64,000 nt of DNA from Geobacillus thermodenitrificans subsp. thermodenitrificans DSM 465 (GCF_000496575.1 NZ_AYKT01000008.1:1-64000); one strand, 5' to 3'. Shown: positions 26,099 to 36,805, numbered from the stretch's first letter. The notes: a model not told the origin generated them from the letters alone. Translations and numbers: made by a program.

Positions 26099-27607
26099 AT
26101 GGCAGTACGTACTGAGAGTCTCCTCGAAATGAAGGGCATCAAAAAAAGCTTTGATCAAAACCATGTGCTTAAAGGAATTGACCTTGATATCAAACCTGGC
26201 GAAGTTCATGTTTTGCTTGGTGAAAACGGTGCAGGAAAATCTACCCTTATCAAAATTTTAACGGGTGCTTATCAAAAAGATGCTGGTGAAATTTATTGGG
26301 AAGGAAAGCCCGTTAATCTTCAAACACCGATTGATGCTATGAGGTTAGGGATCGCTACCATTTATCAAGAGTTAAATGTCATTCCTCAACTCAAAGTTTA
26401 CGAAAATATTTTCCTGGGCCGGGAATTAAAGCGCGGCGGCAAAATGTCCATGCTTGACCATAAGGCGATGCGGGAAGAAGCTAAACGATGTTTAGGAATG
26501 CTTGGACAAAGCCCGAATCTCGTTGATATGCAACTTGGAAAACTTGGGATAGGGCAGCAGCAACTCGTGGAGATTGCGAAAGCGCTCGCCTTTGATGCCA
26601 AGCTGATTATTATGGATGAACCTACTTCTAGTCTTAGTGCTCAAGAGGTAGAGCAGTTATATATGTGTGTGGAACAGTTGAAGAAAAAAGGAATCGCGAT
26701 TTTGTTTATCTCACATAAACTTGAAGAGATTAAGAGATTAGGTGACCGAATTACGATTCTTCGAGATGGGTTTAAGATTGAAACAATGCCTGTGCAAACA
26801 ACGGATCCTGATTATTGGATTGAATTGATGGTCGGTCGTTCATTGGATGAGAAATTTCCGAAGCAAACCTTTACACTCGGCAAGGAAGGATTCAGAGTCG
26901 AGGGTCTAGAGGTTGCGGGGGCTCCGGAGCCGGTCGGGTTCAGTGTTCGATACGGTGAAATTGTTGGCATCGCTGGACTTGTTGGTGCTGGACGTACTGA
27001 ACTTGCTCGGGCGATATTTGGAGCCGATCCGAGTCGCAATGGAAAGATTTTTATTGATGGCAAGGAAGTGAAGATCAAATCTCCACGCGATGCCATTGAT
27101 GCGGGGATCGCCTTGATTACAGAAGACCGAAAAGGGGAGGGGCTTCTCCTCGATCAAACGCTAGATTTTAACATTACGATGGCGAATATGAAAAAATTCG
27201 CCAAAAAATCGAGGTTAATCGATTTAAAAGGAATTCGTGAGGAAGCGAAACGGTTTATTAAGGAATTAAAGATTCGCCCGGATAACATTGAGCTCAAAGC
27301 TCGTAACTTGAGCGGAGGCAATCAGCAAAAAGTGGTTATTGCTAAGTGGTTGTGTACAAAGGCGAAAGTGTTTATTTTTGATGAACCCACAAGAGGGATT
27401 GATGTCGGGGCGAAGGTAGAAGTGTACCGTTTAATGAATGAATTAGTGGAGAATGGTGCTATTGTTATTATGATTTCTTCAGAGCTTCCCGAAATTCTCG
27501 GGATGTGCGACCGAGTCCTTGTCATGAGAGAAGGCAAAATAACCGCCGATTTACCGATTGGGGAGGCTACTCAAGAACGGATTATGAAAGCGGCTACAGG
27601 AGCGTGA
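26099..27607 (+). CDS. Ribose-type ABC importer ATP-binding protein, probable inositol system
   Basis: Fused double-ATPase of the RbsA/XylG class, about 502 residues. The first domain has Walker [10 protein letters not shown] and Walker B LIIMDEPTSSLS. The second domain has a degenerate Walker A region ([13 protein letters not shown]) and a signature [15 protein letters not shown]. The start is ATG 26099 after AAAGGGGT; an in-frame TTG at 26078 after GGGAGG is the alternative. It forms an operon with a permease, a binding lipoprotein and probably the LacI-type repressor. IolQ-type operators before it suggest import of myo-inositol or another cyclitol, replacing the IolF/IolT permeases of Bacillus subtilis. 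Confidence 0.88.
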   Translation: MAVRTESLLEMKGIKKSFDQNHVLKGIDLDIKPGEVHVLLGENGAGKSTLIKILTGAYQKDAGEIYWEGKPVNLQTPIDAMRLGIATIYQELNVIPQLKVYENIFLGRELKRGGKMSMLDHKAMREEAKRCLGMLGQSPNLVDMQLGKLGIGQQQLVEIAKALAFDAKLIIMDEPTSSLSAQEVEQLYMCVEQLKKKGIAILFISHKLEEIKRLGDRITILRDGFKIETMPVQTTDPDYWIELMVGRSLDEKFPKQTFTLGKEGFRVEGLEVAGAPEPVGFSVRYGEIVGIAGLVGAGRTELARAIFGADPSRNGKIFIDGKEVKIKSPRDAIDAGIALITEDRKGEGLLLDQTLDFNITMANMKKFAKKSRLIDLKGIREEAKRFIKELKIRPDNIELKARNLSGGNQQKVVIAKWLCTKAKVFIFDEPTRGIDVGAKVEVYRLMNELVENGAIVIMISSELPEILGMCDRVLVMREGKITADLPIGEATQERIMKAATGA

Positions 27608-27615
27608 GAATAGGT

Positions 27616-28605
27616 ATGAGTCAAGTGGTAGTGAAAACAAAAAATGAAGTAATGAATGGCACGCTTAAGCGGGTGTTAAGCAAGTTTGGACCACTGATCG
27701 GCCTCATCTTGTTAATCATGGTGCTGACGGTCCTATCTCCTAAATTCTTAACGGTCAATAATGTAATGAATATCGCTCGCCAGTCGTCCATCAATGCTCT
27801 ATTGGCAATTGGTATGCTTCTTCCGATATTAACAGCAGGGATTGATTTGTCTGTCGGTTCATTGCTCGCCCTTTCGATTATGATGATGGGGATTGTTACT
27901 GTAAACATGGGAATGTCCCCGTTTTTAGGGATTTTAGTTTGTCTCGCAGTTGGTGCAGGGTTCGGCTGGTTGAATGGTATTTTATTAACGAAATTACGTT
28001 TGCCACATCCGTTTATTTCAACGCTCGGTACGATGAATATTGCTCGGGGTATAGCTCTCATCGTTACGGGAGCAGCTCCAATTGCCGGTTTTCCTTATGC
28101 CATTCAATTTCTTGGTCGTGAATTCGTTGGTCCGATTCCGGTGAGCTTTTTGCTTGTCATCGTGGTGTATGTGATCTTCCATATTTTCTTAACGAGAACA
28201 CAGACAGGGCGTTATATTTATGCCATTGGGGGGAATCCAGAAGCTGCCCGTCTGTCAGGTATCAATGTGGATCGAGTATTAATTATTGTCTATACCATCA
28301 GCGGTTTAATGGCGGGACTTGCCGGTCTCGTTATGGTTGGACGTGTTAACTCTGCTTTCCCTCTTGCCGGCCTTTCTTATGAACTTGATGCGATTGCAGC
28401 TGTGATTATTGGAGGCGCCAGTTTCATGGGCGGGGTTGGCACTGTATGGGGGACATTAATTGGTGCCTTGATTATTGCGGTTCTCAGAAATGGACTTAAC
28501 CTTTTGAACGTCCCAGCTGATTTCCAAATGACCGTAATCGGAACGGTAATCATTGCCGCTGTATTTGTAGATGTTCTTCGACAACGGAAGAGCAAAAAGG
28601 CTTAA
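27616..28605 (+). CDS. Ribose-type ABC importer permease, probable inositol system
   Basis: Membrane permease of the RbsC/AraH class, 329 residues, eight to ten hydrophobic helices. It has the hallmark TAGIDLSVGSLLALS, GRYIYAIGGNPEAARLSGIN and GGASFMGGVGTVWGTLIGA. The homodimer forms the pore for the neighbouring ATPase and binding protein. ATG 27616 is 8 bp after the ATPase gene's stop, with only a weak AATAGGT ribosome site, which fits translational coupling. Confidence 0.9.
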   Translation: MSQVVVKTKNEVMNGTLKRVLSKFGPLIGLILLIMVLTVLSPKFLTVNNVMNIARQSSINALLAIGMLLPILTAGIDLSVGSLLALSIMMMGIVTVNMGMSPFLGILVCLAVGAGFGWLNGILLTKLRLPHPFISTLGTMNIARGIALIVTGAAPIAGFPYAIQFLGREFVGPIPVSFLLVIVVYVIFHIFLTRTQTGRYIYAIGGNPEAARLSGINVDRVLIIVYTISGLMAGLAGLVMVGRVNSAFPLAGLSYELDAIAAVIIGGASFMGGVGTVWGTLIGALIIAVLRNGLNLLNVPADFQMTVIGTVIIAAVFVDVLRQRKSKKA

Positions 28606-28655
28606 ATACCATTTTCGCTAGGGCAAAAAAATGGAAAATGAGGAGGATTTATTTT

Positions 28656-29612
28656 ATGATAAAAAAGAAAACAAAGTTGTTCAGCACAGCAGTTGTCTTA
28701 ACTTGTATGGCTCTTTTGGCCGGGTGCGGTGGTTCTAAAGGGGCAAGCGGGGGCGGAGGCGAGGAACGAGTCGCGGTTGTTTTGAAAACGTTATCTAGCC
28801 CTTACTGGAAATATGTCGAGGCTGGAGCAAAGGCTGCAGGTAAAGAACTTGGTGTGGATGTGACTGTTGTCGGGCCAAATGCAGAGTCCGAAGTGATGCA
28901 GCAAATCAACATGATCGAAGATCAATTGAACCAGTCACCCGGTGCGCTTGTCGTCTCTCCGTCGCAACCGGATACAGTAGTGCCTGTATTAGAAACTGCG
29001 ACTGTTCCAGTTCTTCTTATAGATACGGATGCCAAGCTCAAAAATAAAACAAGCTTTATTGGTACTGAAAACTATGAGGCAGGGTATGAAGGCGGGAAGT
29101 TACTCTCTTCGCTGCTTCAAAAAGGAGATAAAGTAGCGATCATTTCAGGTGCCCTCGGAAATACAGCGACGGATGAACGTGTGAAAGGAGCCAAAGCCGC
29201 TCTCGAAGAGGCAGGGATGGTGATTGTTGCTGAGCAACCTGCTGATAGTGATAAAACAAAAGCGATGTCTGTCATGGAAAATATCCTGCAGAAAAATAAC
29301 GATGTAAAAGGTGTATTCGCTGCAAATGACGATATGGCCCTTGGGGTTTTACGTGCAGTTGAAGCGAAAGGGCTAGACGTTAAAGTGATTGGTACAGACG
29401 GGACTTTAGAGGCAGTGGAATCGATTTTGGATGGAAAACTGGCCGGTACGATTGCGCAAAACCCGTATAAGATGGGATATGAAGGCGTGAAAAATGCACT
29501 AGCCGCTATTAATGGCGAAAAAGTTGACAAACGTATCAATAGCGGTGTTGAAGTGATCACGAAAGACAACGCTCAAGAGAAATTAGAATTTCTCAAAACG
29601 ATATCAAAATAG
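28656..29612 (+). CDS. Ribose-type ABC importer binding lipoprotein, probable inositol receptor
   Basis: Periplasmic-binding-protein type 1 fold, 318 residues. A lipoprotein signal ends in MALLAGC, followed by a Gly/Ser linker. The mature domain starts RVAVVLKTLSSPYWKYVEAG and contains FAANDDMALGVLRAVEAKG. ATG 28656 follows GAGGAGG. It is third in the importer operon, between the permease and the repressor gene. Binding of inositol is inferred from context. Confidence 0.88.
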   Translation: MIKKKTKLFSTAVVLTCMALLAGCGGSKGASGGGGEERVAVVLKTLSSPYWKYVEAGAKAAGKELGVDVTVVGPNAESEVMQQINMIEDQLNQSPGALVVSPSQPDTVVPVLETATVPVLLIDTDAKLKNKTSFIGTENYEAGYEGGKLLSSLLQKGDKVAIISGALGNTATDERVKGAKAALEEAGMVIVAEQPADSDKTKAMSVMENILQKNNDVKGVFAANDDMALGVLRAVEAKGLDVKVIGTDGTLEAVESILDGKLAGTIAQNPYKMGYEGVKNALAAINGEKVDKRINSGVEVITKDNAQEKLEFLKTISK

Positions 29613-29657
29613 GTATATTTGGAAGGGAAAGGATTATCTAAGGGGTTTGAACATATT

Positions 29658-30668
29658 ATGAGACCTACTATTTACGATGTAGCTGAACGAGCAGGTGTAT
29701 CGATAGCGACCGTATCAAAAGTACTTAATAATACGGGGAATATTAGTGATCGAACCAAAAAAAAGGTTATAAAGGTCATGCAGGAGCTTGGATACCACCC
29801 GAACAGTTTGGCTGCAGCGTTAACCGGTAAAAAAACATTTACAATTGGTGTGTTAGTTCCTGATATCGCTAACCCATTTTTTGCTGAGGTCTCCCGGGCA
29901 TTAGAGAATTATGCCCGGGAAACCGGATATGCGATTATATTGTGCAGTACTGACTATCAGCTCGAACGGGAACAGTATTATCTTGATCTTCTTATGAAAA
30001 AACAGGTGGATGGCATTATCATTGCTACAGAACCAAAGGATCTAAATGCCTTCCAGACACTCCAATCAAGAGATATTCCATTTTTGATGTTTTCTATTGA
30101 TCATCTCGCCTTATCTTCGCATGTAGTTACTACTGATGATATAAGGGGAGGGTATCTTGCCGGGCGTTATCTACTAGATAAAGGGCATCGCCGTTTGGCC
30201 ATCATTGCAGAGTTAAATCGCCCGAGCGGACGCCTGAGATTGGAAGGGTTTAGAAGAGCTCTTTCTGATCACGGAATTGAATTGGATCAACGTTTCATTA
30301 TTAACTCTATTTCTAAAATTGAAGATGCAAAGATAGCGTCACAAAAAATTCTTCATCTGCCGGAAAGACCGACAGCTGTCTTTGCGACAACAGATTTAAT
30401 TGCTGTGGTTTTTATGAACGAAGCTCGAAAGACAAATGTATCAGTTCCGGAAGATATTTCTGTCATTGGGTTTGATAATACGATCCATGCAGAAATTGCA
30501 GATCCCGGGTTAACGACGATTGCCCAGCCGATTGATGAGTTGGCTCGCTATGCTATCTATAAGTTACTCGAGTCCATTGAAAACCCTCAAATCCCAAGTC
30601 ATCGGATTATGCTGACACCATCTCTAATTGAACGGGAGTCAGTAAAGGATTTAAACGGTCATTGTTAG
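29658..30668 (+). CDS. iolQ: LacI-family repressor, probable IolQ
   Basis: LacI-type regulator of 336 residues. The N-terminal helix-turn-helix reads TIYDVAERAGVSIATVSKVL, the hinge AALTGKK, and the C-terminal effector domain has TIGVLVPDIANPFFAEVSRA and DISVIGFDNTIHAEIADPGL. ATG 29658 follows AAGGGG at slightly long spacing. It closes the importer operon and lies directly upstream of iolG. Six palindromes with the LacI-type AAGCGCTT core flank the three promoters of this island. A LacI-type repressor named IolQ, responding to myo-inositol, has been described near the Geobacillus kaustophilus iol genes, as I recall, with a similar operator. The name is by that analogy. Confidence 0.8.
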   Translation: MRPTIYDVAERAGVSIATVSKVLNNTGNISDRTKKKVIKVMQELGYHPNSLAAALTGKKTFTIGVLVPDIANPFFAEVSRALENYARETGYAIILCSTDYQLEREQYYLDLLMKKQVDGIIIATEPKDLNAFQTLQSRDIPFLMFSIDHLALSSHVVTTDDIRGGYLAGRYLLDKGHRRLAIIAELNRPSGRLRLEGFRRALSDHGIELDQRFIINSISKIEDAKIASQKILHLPERPTAVFATTDLIAVVFMNEARKTNVSVPEDISVIGFDNTIHAEIADPGLTTIAQPIDELARYAIYKLLESIENPQIPSHRIMLTPSLIERESVKDLNGHC

Positions 30669-30681
30669 TACCATGAAAATA

Positions 30682-30712
30682 GCACCGATATGTATATTCG
30701 GTGTCTTTATTT
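30682..30712 (+). terminator. Terminator after the repressor gene
   Basis: CACCGA / TCGGTG stem (30683-30703) with an A-T-rich loop, followed by TCTTTATTTT; separates the importer operon from iolG. Confidence 0.65.
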
Positions 30713-30722
30713 TCACAAATAA

Positions 30723-30864
30723 GTAAAGCGCTTACCCTTTGTTCCCTCCCTCGATCTGTTTAAAAGAACGAGAAGTTGGAGGTGAATTTTTAAGAAAGTT
30801 TGAATTTGACTTGATATTCTGTATAGAGGTTGTATAATAATGTTAGGAAAGCGCTTAACTCTAA
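30723..30864 (+). promoter_or_regulatory. iolG promoter with two IolQ-type operators
   Basis: Operators are GTAAAGCGCTTAC (30723-30735) and a 22-bp site centred on GGAAAGCGCTTAAC (30843-30864). The promoter is TTGATA (30811-30816), 16 bp, TATAAT (30833-30838). The downstream operator covers the start site; the upstream one is about 120 bp away. Confidence 0.78.
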
Positions 30865-30907
30865 TACCCCCGGTTGTGAAATCGCTTTTATAAAGGAGGA
30901 TCAGTCT

Positions 30908-31930
30908 ATGGCATTGACTGTAGGGGTAATCGGTGCGGGGAGAATTGGGAAATTGCATGTAGACAATTTGCGATTAATCCCGCAAGTTCGTGTAAAGAGT
31001 GTTTCAGACGTTGCGATTAACCACCTTGATTCATGGGCAAAGGAAAAGCAAGTTGAAGTATTAACAAGTGATTACCGCGATATATTAAATGACCCGGAAA
31101 TTGATGCTGTGTTTATTTGCTCCCCAACAAATACGCATGCAACCATTATTAAGGAGGCTGCTGTAGCGGGAAAACATATTTTTTGTGAAAAACCCGTTAG
31201 CTTTACGGTGGAGGAAACGAAAGAAGCGCTTGAGGTAGTTGAAAAAACTCAAGTAAAGCTTCAAGTCGGATTTAATCGTCGATTTGACCCGAATTTCCGT
31301 AAAATTCGGGAACTTGTCCAAAATGGAACAATCGGCGAGCCGCATATTTTACGTATTACCTCGAGAGATCCCGAACCGCCAAGTATTGACTACATAAAGT
31401 CGTCAGGTGGACTGTTTATGGATATGATGATTCACGACTTTGATATGGCCCGTTACATTATGGGAAGTGAAGTCGTAGAAGTGTCCGCTTACGGAGCGGT
31501 GTTAGTAGATCCAGCGATAGGGGAAGCGGGAGATATCGATACAGCAGTGGTGACGTTGAAATTTGCCAACGGAGCACTTGGGGTCATTGACAATAGCCGC
31601 CAAGCTGTTTACGGATACGATCAACGCTTAGAGGTTTTCGGAAGCAAAGGAGCTGCACGAGCGGACAATAACCGTCCTACAAATGTCGAGGTTTCTACTG
31701 CTGAACATGTTTTAAAAGATAAACCGTTGTACTTTTTCTTAGAACGTTATACACAGGCTTATATCCATGAGGTAGCGGAGTTTGTAAAGGCTATCCTTCA
31801 TAATGAACCTGTGATCTGCAGTGGTTTTGATGGGTTGCAGGCACAACGGATTGCCGAAGCGGCGAAAAAATCGCTAGAAACCGGTGTACCGGTGAAGCTA
31901 GAAGAAGTTAATCCAGCAGCTGCTATCTAA
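30908..31930 (+). CDS. iolG: Inositol 2-dehydrogenase
   Basis: NAD-dependent oxidation of myo-inositol to scyllo-inosose (2-keto-myo-inositol), first step of the pathway. 340 residues: Rossmann motif VGVIGAGRIGKLHVDNL, FCEKPVSFT, and the catalytic-region GGLFMDMMIHDFDMARYIMG with the Asp-His pair, then DIDTAVVTLKFANGALGVID. ATG 30908 follows AAAGGAGG; the frame begins earlier within the operator region. First gene of the iolGDEBCAJ run. Confidence 0.93.
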   Translation: MALTVGVIGAGRIGKLHVDNLRLIPQVRVKSVSDVAINHLDSWAKEKQVEVLTSDYRDILNDPEIDAVFICSPTNTHATIIKEAAVAGKHIFCEKPVSFTVEETKEALEVVEKTQVKLQVGFNRRFDPNFRKIRELVQNGTIGEPHILRITSRDPEPPSIDYIKSSGGLFMDMMIHDFDMARYIMGSEVVEVSAYGAVLVDPAIGEAGDIDTAVVTLKFANGALGVIDNSRQAVYGYDQRLEVFGSKGAARADNNRPTNVEVSTAEHVLKDKPLYFFLERYTQAYIHEVAEFVKAILHNEPVICSGFDGLQAQRIAEAAKKSLETGVPVKLEEVNPAAAI

Positions 31931-31999
31931 TCGTTGTTGGTGAAAGCGGATTCGTAGAGAACCTATATTCCGGACAATGGAAGAGGAGGTTAGAAAATA

Positions 32000-33919
32000 G
32001 TGAGTACCATTCGGTTAACCACTGCACAAGCTCTTGTTAAATTTTTGAATAATCAATATGTAGAGTTTGATGGGAAACAACAAAGATTTGTAAAAGGAAT
32101 CTTTACTATTTTTGGTCATGGCAATGTGCTTGGTCTCGGTCAAGCACTTGAAGAAGATCCGGGGGAATTAGAAGTATATCAAGGGCGAAATGAACAGGGA
32201 ATGGCTAACGCGGCGATTGCATTTGCAAAACAAAAAAACCGTAAGCAAATTATGGCCGCTACTTCATCTGTCGGTCCTGGTGCAGCGAATATGGTCACAT
32301 CCGCCGCAACAGCAACGGCAAATAATATCCCAGTACTTTTGCTTCCTGGTGATGTATTTGCAACTCGTCAGCCTGATCCCGTTTTACAACAAATTGAACA
32401 CACGCATGATTTGTCTATATCTACCAATGATGCTTTCCGTGCAGTTAGCAAGTATTGGGATCGTGTTTGCCGTCCGGAGCAACTCATGTCTGCCATGTTG
32501 AATGCCATGCGTGTTTTGACAAATCCCGCTGATACAGGTGCTGTAACCATCGCTCTTCCTCAAGATGTTCAGGGAGAAGCATGGGATTTTCCTGAAAGCT
32601 TTTTTGCCAAGCGTGTCCATCGGATTGAACGTCGACAACCGTCTCTCGAAAGTGTTCGAGATGCAGTGAAACTCATTCGTTCCAAGAAAAAGCCGTTGCT
32701 CGTTTTAGGTGGTGGCGTTCGTTATTCAGAGGCAGCTGACGCTTTCGTGAAATTTGCAGAAAAGTTCAACATTCCGTTTGCTGAAACGCAAGCTGGAAAA
32801 GGTACGATTGAAAGCTCTCACCCTCTTAATCTAGGAGGAATAGGGGTGACGGGGAACTTAGCGGCTAACACCATTGCCAAACAGGCGGATTTAATTATTG
32901 GAGTCGGTACTCGTTTCACGGATTTTACGACTGCTTCTAAACAGTTGTTCAGCAGTGCGGAAATTTTAACGATCAATGTTTCAGAATTCCATGCGTCGAA
33001 ATTAGACGCGGTGAAGGTAGTTGCTGATGCAAAGGCTGGACTTGAGGCCATAGCTGAAGCGTTGGAAGATTATGTTTCTGCTTATGGAAATGAGATTTCC
33101 GAAGCGAAGCAAGCATGGAACAGAGAATTAGAACGTCTTTGCTCTGTTGCCTATGGAGAAAACTTTACACCGGAAATTGCTGGCCACTTAGATGAAAAAC
33201 TGCCTGAATATAGAGAAGCGTTTGGTTCGGAATTGACACAAACCGGCGTAATTGGCAAAGTCAATGAATTGATTGATGATGACGCTGTGATTGTAGGGGC
33301 TTCGGGCAGCCTTCCTGGTGACTTGCAGCGAATGTGGGTGTGCAAAGACCGCAATACCTATCATATGGAATATGGTTATTCTTGCATGGGCTACGAAATC
33401 GCTGGGGCGTTTGGTGTCAAGCTTGCTGAACCGGATAAAGAAGTGTATGCAATGGTTGGAGATGGAAGCTTTTTAATGCTCCACTCTGAACTGGTAACAA
33501 GCCTGCAGGAAGGGCAGAAAATTAATATTATCTTGTTTGATAACTCTGGGTTTGGATGTATCAACAACTTGCAAATGGAAAATGGCATGGGCAGCTTTGT
33601 TACCGAATTCCGTAAACGGAACCTGGAGACCGGGCAACTCGATGGGCCTATTATGACGATTGATTATGCAAAAGTGGCAGAGGGCTATGGTCTAAAAACA
33701 TATTCTGTCCGTACAATGGAAGAACTTGAGACGGCTCTTATCGACTCCAAAAAGCAATCCATCAGCACACTCATCGATATTAAAGTGCTGCCTAAAACAA
33801 TGACACATGGCTATGGATCTTGGTGGCACGTTGGCGTTGCAGAAGTGTCGACAAAAGAAAGTGTTCAAGCTGCCTATCGAAATAAACAAGAAAATCTTAA
33901 ACTAGCACGCAAATACTGA
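32000..33919 (+). CDS. iolD: 3D-(3,5/4)-trihydroxycyclohexane-1,2-dione hydrolase
   Basis: Thiamine-diphosphate enzyme that opens the diketo ring to 5-deoxy-D-glucuronate, third step of inositol catabolism. 639 residues, as in Bacillus subtilis IolD. It has the ThDP N-domain glutamate region ([19 protein letters not shown]) and the C-terminal ThDP-magnesium motif beginning [12 protein letters not shown] and ending [11 protein letters not shown]. The GTG start at 32000 has GAGGAGG 10 bp upstream. It is co-transcribed with iolG and iolE. Confidence 0.95.
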   Translation: MSTIRLTTAQALVKFLNNQYVEFDGKQQRFVKGIFTIFGHGNVLGLGQALEEDPGELEVYQGRNEQGMANAAIAFAKQKNRKQIMAATSSVGPGAANMVTSAATATANNIPVLLLPGDVFATRQPDPVLQQIEHTHDLSISTNDAFRAVSKYWDRVCRPEQLMSAMLNAMRVLTNPADTGAVTIALPQDVQGEAWDFPESFFAKRVHRIERRQPSLESVRDAVKLIRSKKKPLLVLGGGVRYSEAADAFVKFAEKFNIPFAETQAGKGTIESSHPLNLGGIGVTGNLAANTIAKQADLIIGVGTRFTDFTTASKQLFSSAEILTINVSEFHASKLDAVKVVADAKAGLEAIAEALEDYVSAYGNEISEAKQAWNRELERLCSVAYGENFTPEIAGHLDEKLPEYREAFGSELTQTGVIGKVNELIDDDAVIVGASGSLPGDLQRMWVCKDRNTYHMEYGYSCMGYEIAGAFGVKLAEPDKEVYAMVGDGSFLMLHSELVTSLQEGQKINIILFDNSGFGCINNLQMENGMGSFVTEFRKRNLETGQLDGPIMTIDYAKVAEGYGLKTYSVRTMEELETALIDSKKQSISTLIDIKVLPKTMTHGYGSWWHVGVAEVSTKESVQAAYRNKQENLKLARKY

Positions 33920-34002
33920 TATAGCATGCGCTGCAAATAGGGATTAAAGGGGGGAGTTAGAGTTCTGTCCGCAGCTTAGAAGAAAACGGAGGGAAGGGGA
34001 AT

Positions 34003-34899
34003 ATGTTCAAAGAAAACAAAGTGAAGCTTGGTATTGCTCCAATTGGGTGGACGAATGATGATATGCCTGAGCTGGGGGGTGAGATTACATTTGAGCAGTG
34101 TATTAGTGAAATGGCGCTCGCCGGTTTTGTTGGTTGTGAAGTCGGCAATAAATATCCCCGTGATACAAAGATTTTGAAAAAGGCCTTATCCTTACGGGGC
34201 TTAAGTATCGCCAGTGCTTGGTTTAGCGCTTTTTTGACCTCAAAACCATTTGAGGAAACAGCGGAAGCATTTAAAGCACACCGAGATTTTTTATATGAAA
34301 TGGGCGCAAAAGTCATTGTTGTTTCTGAACAAGGTAACAGCATCCAAGGACAAATGGAAACACCATTGTTTGATAAAAAGCCAGTTTTTACGGAAGAGGA
34401 ATGGGATCTACTGATCGATGGGTTAAATCGCCTCGGTGATCTGGCTGCAGAAAAGGGAATGAACATTGTCTATCACCATCATATGGGGACGGGTATTCAG
34501 ACCACAGAGGAGATTGACCGCTTAATGGAGGAAACAGATCCAAAAAAGGTGTCACTTCTTTATGATACAGGCCACCTTGTCTTCTCAGGGGAGGATCATT
34601 TACATGTCCTAAATAAGCATATAAATCGTATTCGTCATGTTCATCTCAAGGATGTACGAATCGAGGTCGCGAATAAGGTTCGCGAGGAAAAAATGAGCTT
34701 CTTGCAGGCGGTGAAAGCTGGAGTATTTACTGTGCCTGGCGATGGTGTGATTGATTTTAAACCAGTATTCGAAGCATTAGATGCCGCCGGCTATGAAGGA
34801 TGGTTTGTTGTAGAGGCAGAACAGGATCCAGCCATAGCGAATCCGTTTGAATATGCGTTAAAGGCACGCCAATACATTCGTGAAACATGCGGTTTATAA
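34003..34899 (+). CDS. iolE: Inosose dehydratase
   Basis: Removes water from scyllo-inosose to give the trihydroxycyclohexanedione substrate of IolD. TIM-barrel protein of the xylose-isomerase-like superfamily, 298 residues. It opens with [19 protein letters not shown] and EVGNKYP, and has metal-site segments [20 protein letters not shown] and [11 protein letters not shown] 34003 follows GGAGGGAAGGGG. It follows iolD by 84 bp. Confidence 0.94.
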   Translation: MFKENKVKLGIAPIGWTNDDMPELGGEITFEQCISEMALAGFVGCEVGNKYPRDTKILKKALSLRGLSIASAWFSAFLTSKPFEETAEAFKAHRDFLYEMGAKVIVVSEQGNSIQGQMETPLFDKKPVFTEEEWDLLIDGLNRLGDLAAEKGMNIVYHHHMGTGIQTTEEIDRLMEETDPKKVSLLYDTGHLVFSGEDHLHVLNKHINRIRHVHLKDVRIEVANKVREEKMSFLQAVKAGVFTVPGDGVIDFKPVFEALDAAGYEGWFVVEAEQDPAIANPFEYALKARQYIRETCGL

Positions 34900-34909
34900 A
34901 GGAGATGAA

Positions 34910-35737
34910 ATGATGAGCCGATTCATTATTTCCAGCCATTCGCCGAATGAAGAGGGGAACGTCGTCCGCGTAACGCCGGAATCGGCGGGATGGGAGTATG
35001 TTGGATTTGAAGTGTATGCGTTAACAAAAGGACAAACATTGCGAAAAGAGACGATCGATCAGGAAGCCTGCCTTGTTCTTCTCAAAGGAAAAGCTAACAT
35101 ACACACAAGACATGAACGGTGGGAAAATATTGGATTGAGAATGGATGTTTTTGAGAAAATTCCGCCATACTCCGTCTATGTCCCGTCCAATGATGTTTAT
35201 GAAGTTCAAGCATTGACTGATTTGGAATTGGCCGTTTGTTTAGCGCCAGGGAAGGGAACGTATCCAGCCCGTTTGATTCCGCCAAGCGAAGTAGGAGTGG
35301 AAATGCGCGGGGCGGGAAACATTGAACGGCGGATACATAATATTCTTCCGGAGTCTAAACCGGCTGACAGCTTGCTTGTCGTTGAGGTATTTACGCCGGA
35401 AGGAAACTGGTCGAGTTACCCACCGCATAAACATGACCAACACAATTTGCCGCATGAATCTTATTTAGAGGAAACGTATTATCATCAAATCAATCCGGAC
35501 CATGGTTTTATGGTGCAACGGGTCTATACTGATGACCGTTCCATTGATGAAACGATGGTCGTGAAAAACGGAGATGTTGTTTTGGTGCCGAAAGGCTATC
35601 ACCCGGTTTCGGCTCCCCCGGGTTATGAGGGGTATTACTTAAACGTCATGGCCGGGCCCGTACGGACGTGGAAGTTCCGCAATGATCCGGACCATGAGTG
35701 GGTGATGGAAAGCAAACTCGCGGCCAAACAGAAGTAG
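34910..35737 (+). CDS. iolB: 5-deoxy-glucuronate isomerase
   Basis: Isomerises 5-deoxy-D-glucuronate to 5-dehydro-2-deoxy-D-gluconate. Bicupin fold, about 275 residues, with the metal-binding YPPHKHD segment and the family ending VMAGPVRTWKFRNDPDHEWV. ATGs at 34910 and 34913 both suit the AAAGGAG ribosome site. It starts 10 bp after iolE ends, so translational coupling is likely. Confidence 0.94.
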   Translation: MMSRFIISSHSPNEEGNVVRVTPESAGWEYVGFEVYALTKGQTLRKETIDQEACLVLLKGKANIHTRHERWENIGLRMDVFEKIPPYSVYVPSNDVYEVQALTDLELAVCLAPGKGTYPARLIPPSEVGVEMRGAGNIERRIHNILPESKPADSLLVVEVFTPEGNWSSYPPHKHDQHNLPHESYLEETYYHQINPDHGFMVQRVYTDDRSIDETMVVKNGDVVLVPKGYHPVSAPPGYEGYYLNVMAGPVRTWKFRNDPDHEWVMESKLAAKQK

Positions 35738-35774
35738 AAACGATCTAAAAAGACGACAGGAAAGAGGCGGTTCG

Positions 35775-36785
35775 ATGAATTTACTCCCATTTGACGAGCA
35801 AAAACCGTTGGATTTTATCGCTGTCGGCCGACTATGCATCGATTTAAATGCCAATGAGATTCACCGGCCGATGGAAGAAACGGTGACGTTTACGAAATAT
35901 GTCGGCGGATCTCCGGCGAATATTGCCATCGGCATGGCCCGGCTTGGCATGAAAACAGGGTTTATCGGCCGAGTGGCCGACGACCAAATGGGCCGATTTA
36001 TCGTTCAATACTTAAAAAACAATGGCATTGATACATCCCATGTCATTACCGACAAGTCCGGCAGTGTAACAGGCTTGGCGTTCACCGAGATTAAGAGTCC
36101 GACCGACTGCAGCATCCTCATGTATCGCGATAATGTCGCTGATTTGAAACTGGAACCGAACGACATTCATGAAGACTATATTCGGCAGGCAAAATGCTTA
36201 TTGATTTCCGGGACGGCTTTGGCGAAAAGCCCGTCAAGAGAAGCGGTGTTTTTAGCGTTGGAATATGCAAGACGCCATGGAGTCGTTGTCTTTTTCGATT
36301 TGGATTATCGCCCTTATACGTGGCAATCCAAAGAGGAAACGGCGATTTATTACAACTTGGCCGCCGAAAAATGCGACGTGATCATCGGCACGAGAGAAGA
36401 ATTTGACATGATGGAGCAGTTTGCTGTTCATCAGCATGATGACGAGAAAACGGCGCAAAAATGGTTTGATTATCACGCGAAAATCGTCGTCATTAAACAT
36501 GGCAAAGATGGATCGATCGCCTATACGAAAACAGGGGAAACGTTTGTCGGTACGATTTTTCCGGCGAATATTGTCAAAACGTTTGGAGCAGGCGATTCTT
36601 ACGCTGCTGGGTTTATCTACGGATTAATGAATGGATGGCCGATTCCAAAGGCGATGGAATATGGTGCAGCTGCTGCTTCGATTGTCATCTCGAGCCATAG
36701 TTGTTCCGATGCAATGCCGACGTTAGATCAAATTGAACAGTTCATTCAACAACATAAAAGCAGCTCGACCGCTGCAAAATCATAA
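35775..36785 (+). CDS. iolC: 5-dehydro-2-deoxygluconokinase
   Basis: PfkB-family kinase that phosphorylates 5-dehydro-2-deoxy-D-gluconate (DKG) to DKGP, the pathway intermediate that induces the Bacillus iol operon. 336 residues. It has the N-terminal substrate motif [13 protein letters not shown] and [15 protein letters not shown], and the C-terminal [14 protein letters not shown] (catalytic Asp, anion hole). ATG 35775 follows AAAGAGG. Unlike some relatives, it is not fused to an aldolase domain. Confidence 0.94.
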   Translation: MNLLPFDEQKPLDFIAVGRLCIDLNANEIHRPMEETVTFTKYVGGSPANIAIGMARLGMKTGFIGRVADDQMGRFIVQYLKNNGIDTSHVITDKSGSVTGLAFTEIKSPTDCSILMYRDNVADLKLEPNDIHEDYIRQAKCLLISGTALAKSPSREAVFLALEYARRHGVVVFFDLDYRPYTWQSKEETAIYYNLAAEKCDVIIGTREEFDMMEQFAVHQHDDEKTAQKWFDYHAKIVVIKHGKDGSIAYTKTGETFVGTIFPANIVKTFGAGDSYAAGFIYGLMNGWPIPKAMEYGAAAASIVISSHSCSDAMPTLDQIEQFIQQHKSSSTAAKS

Positions 36786-36805
36786 ATGAAAGGGGATCGA
36801 CGAAC

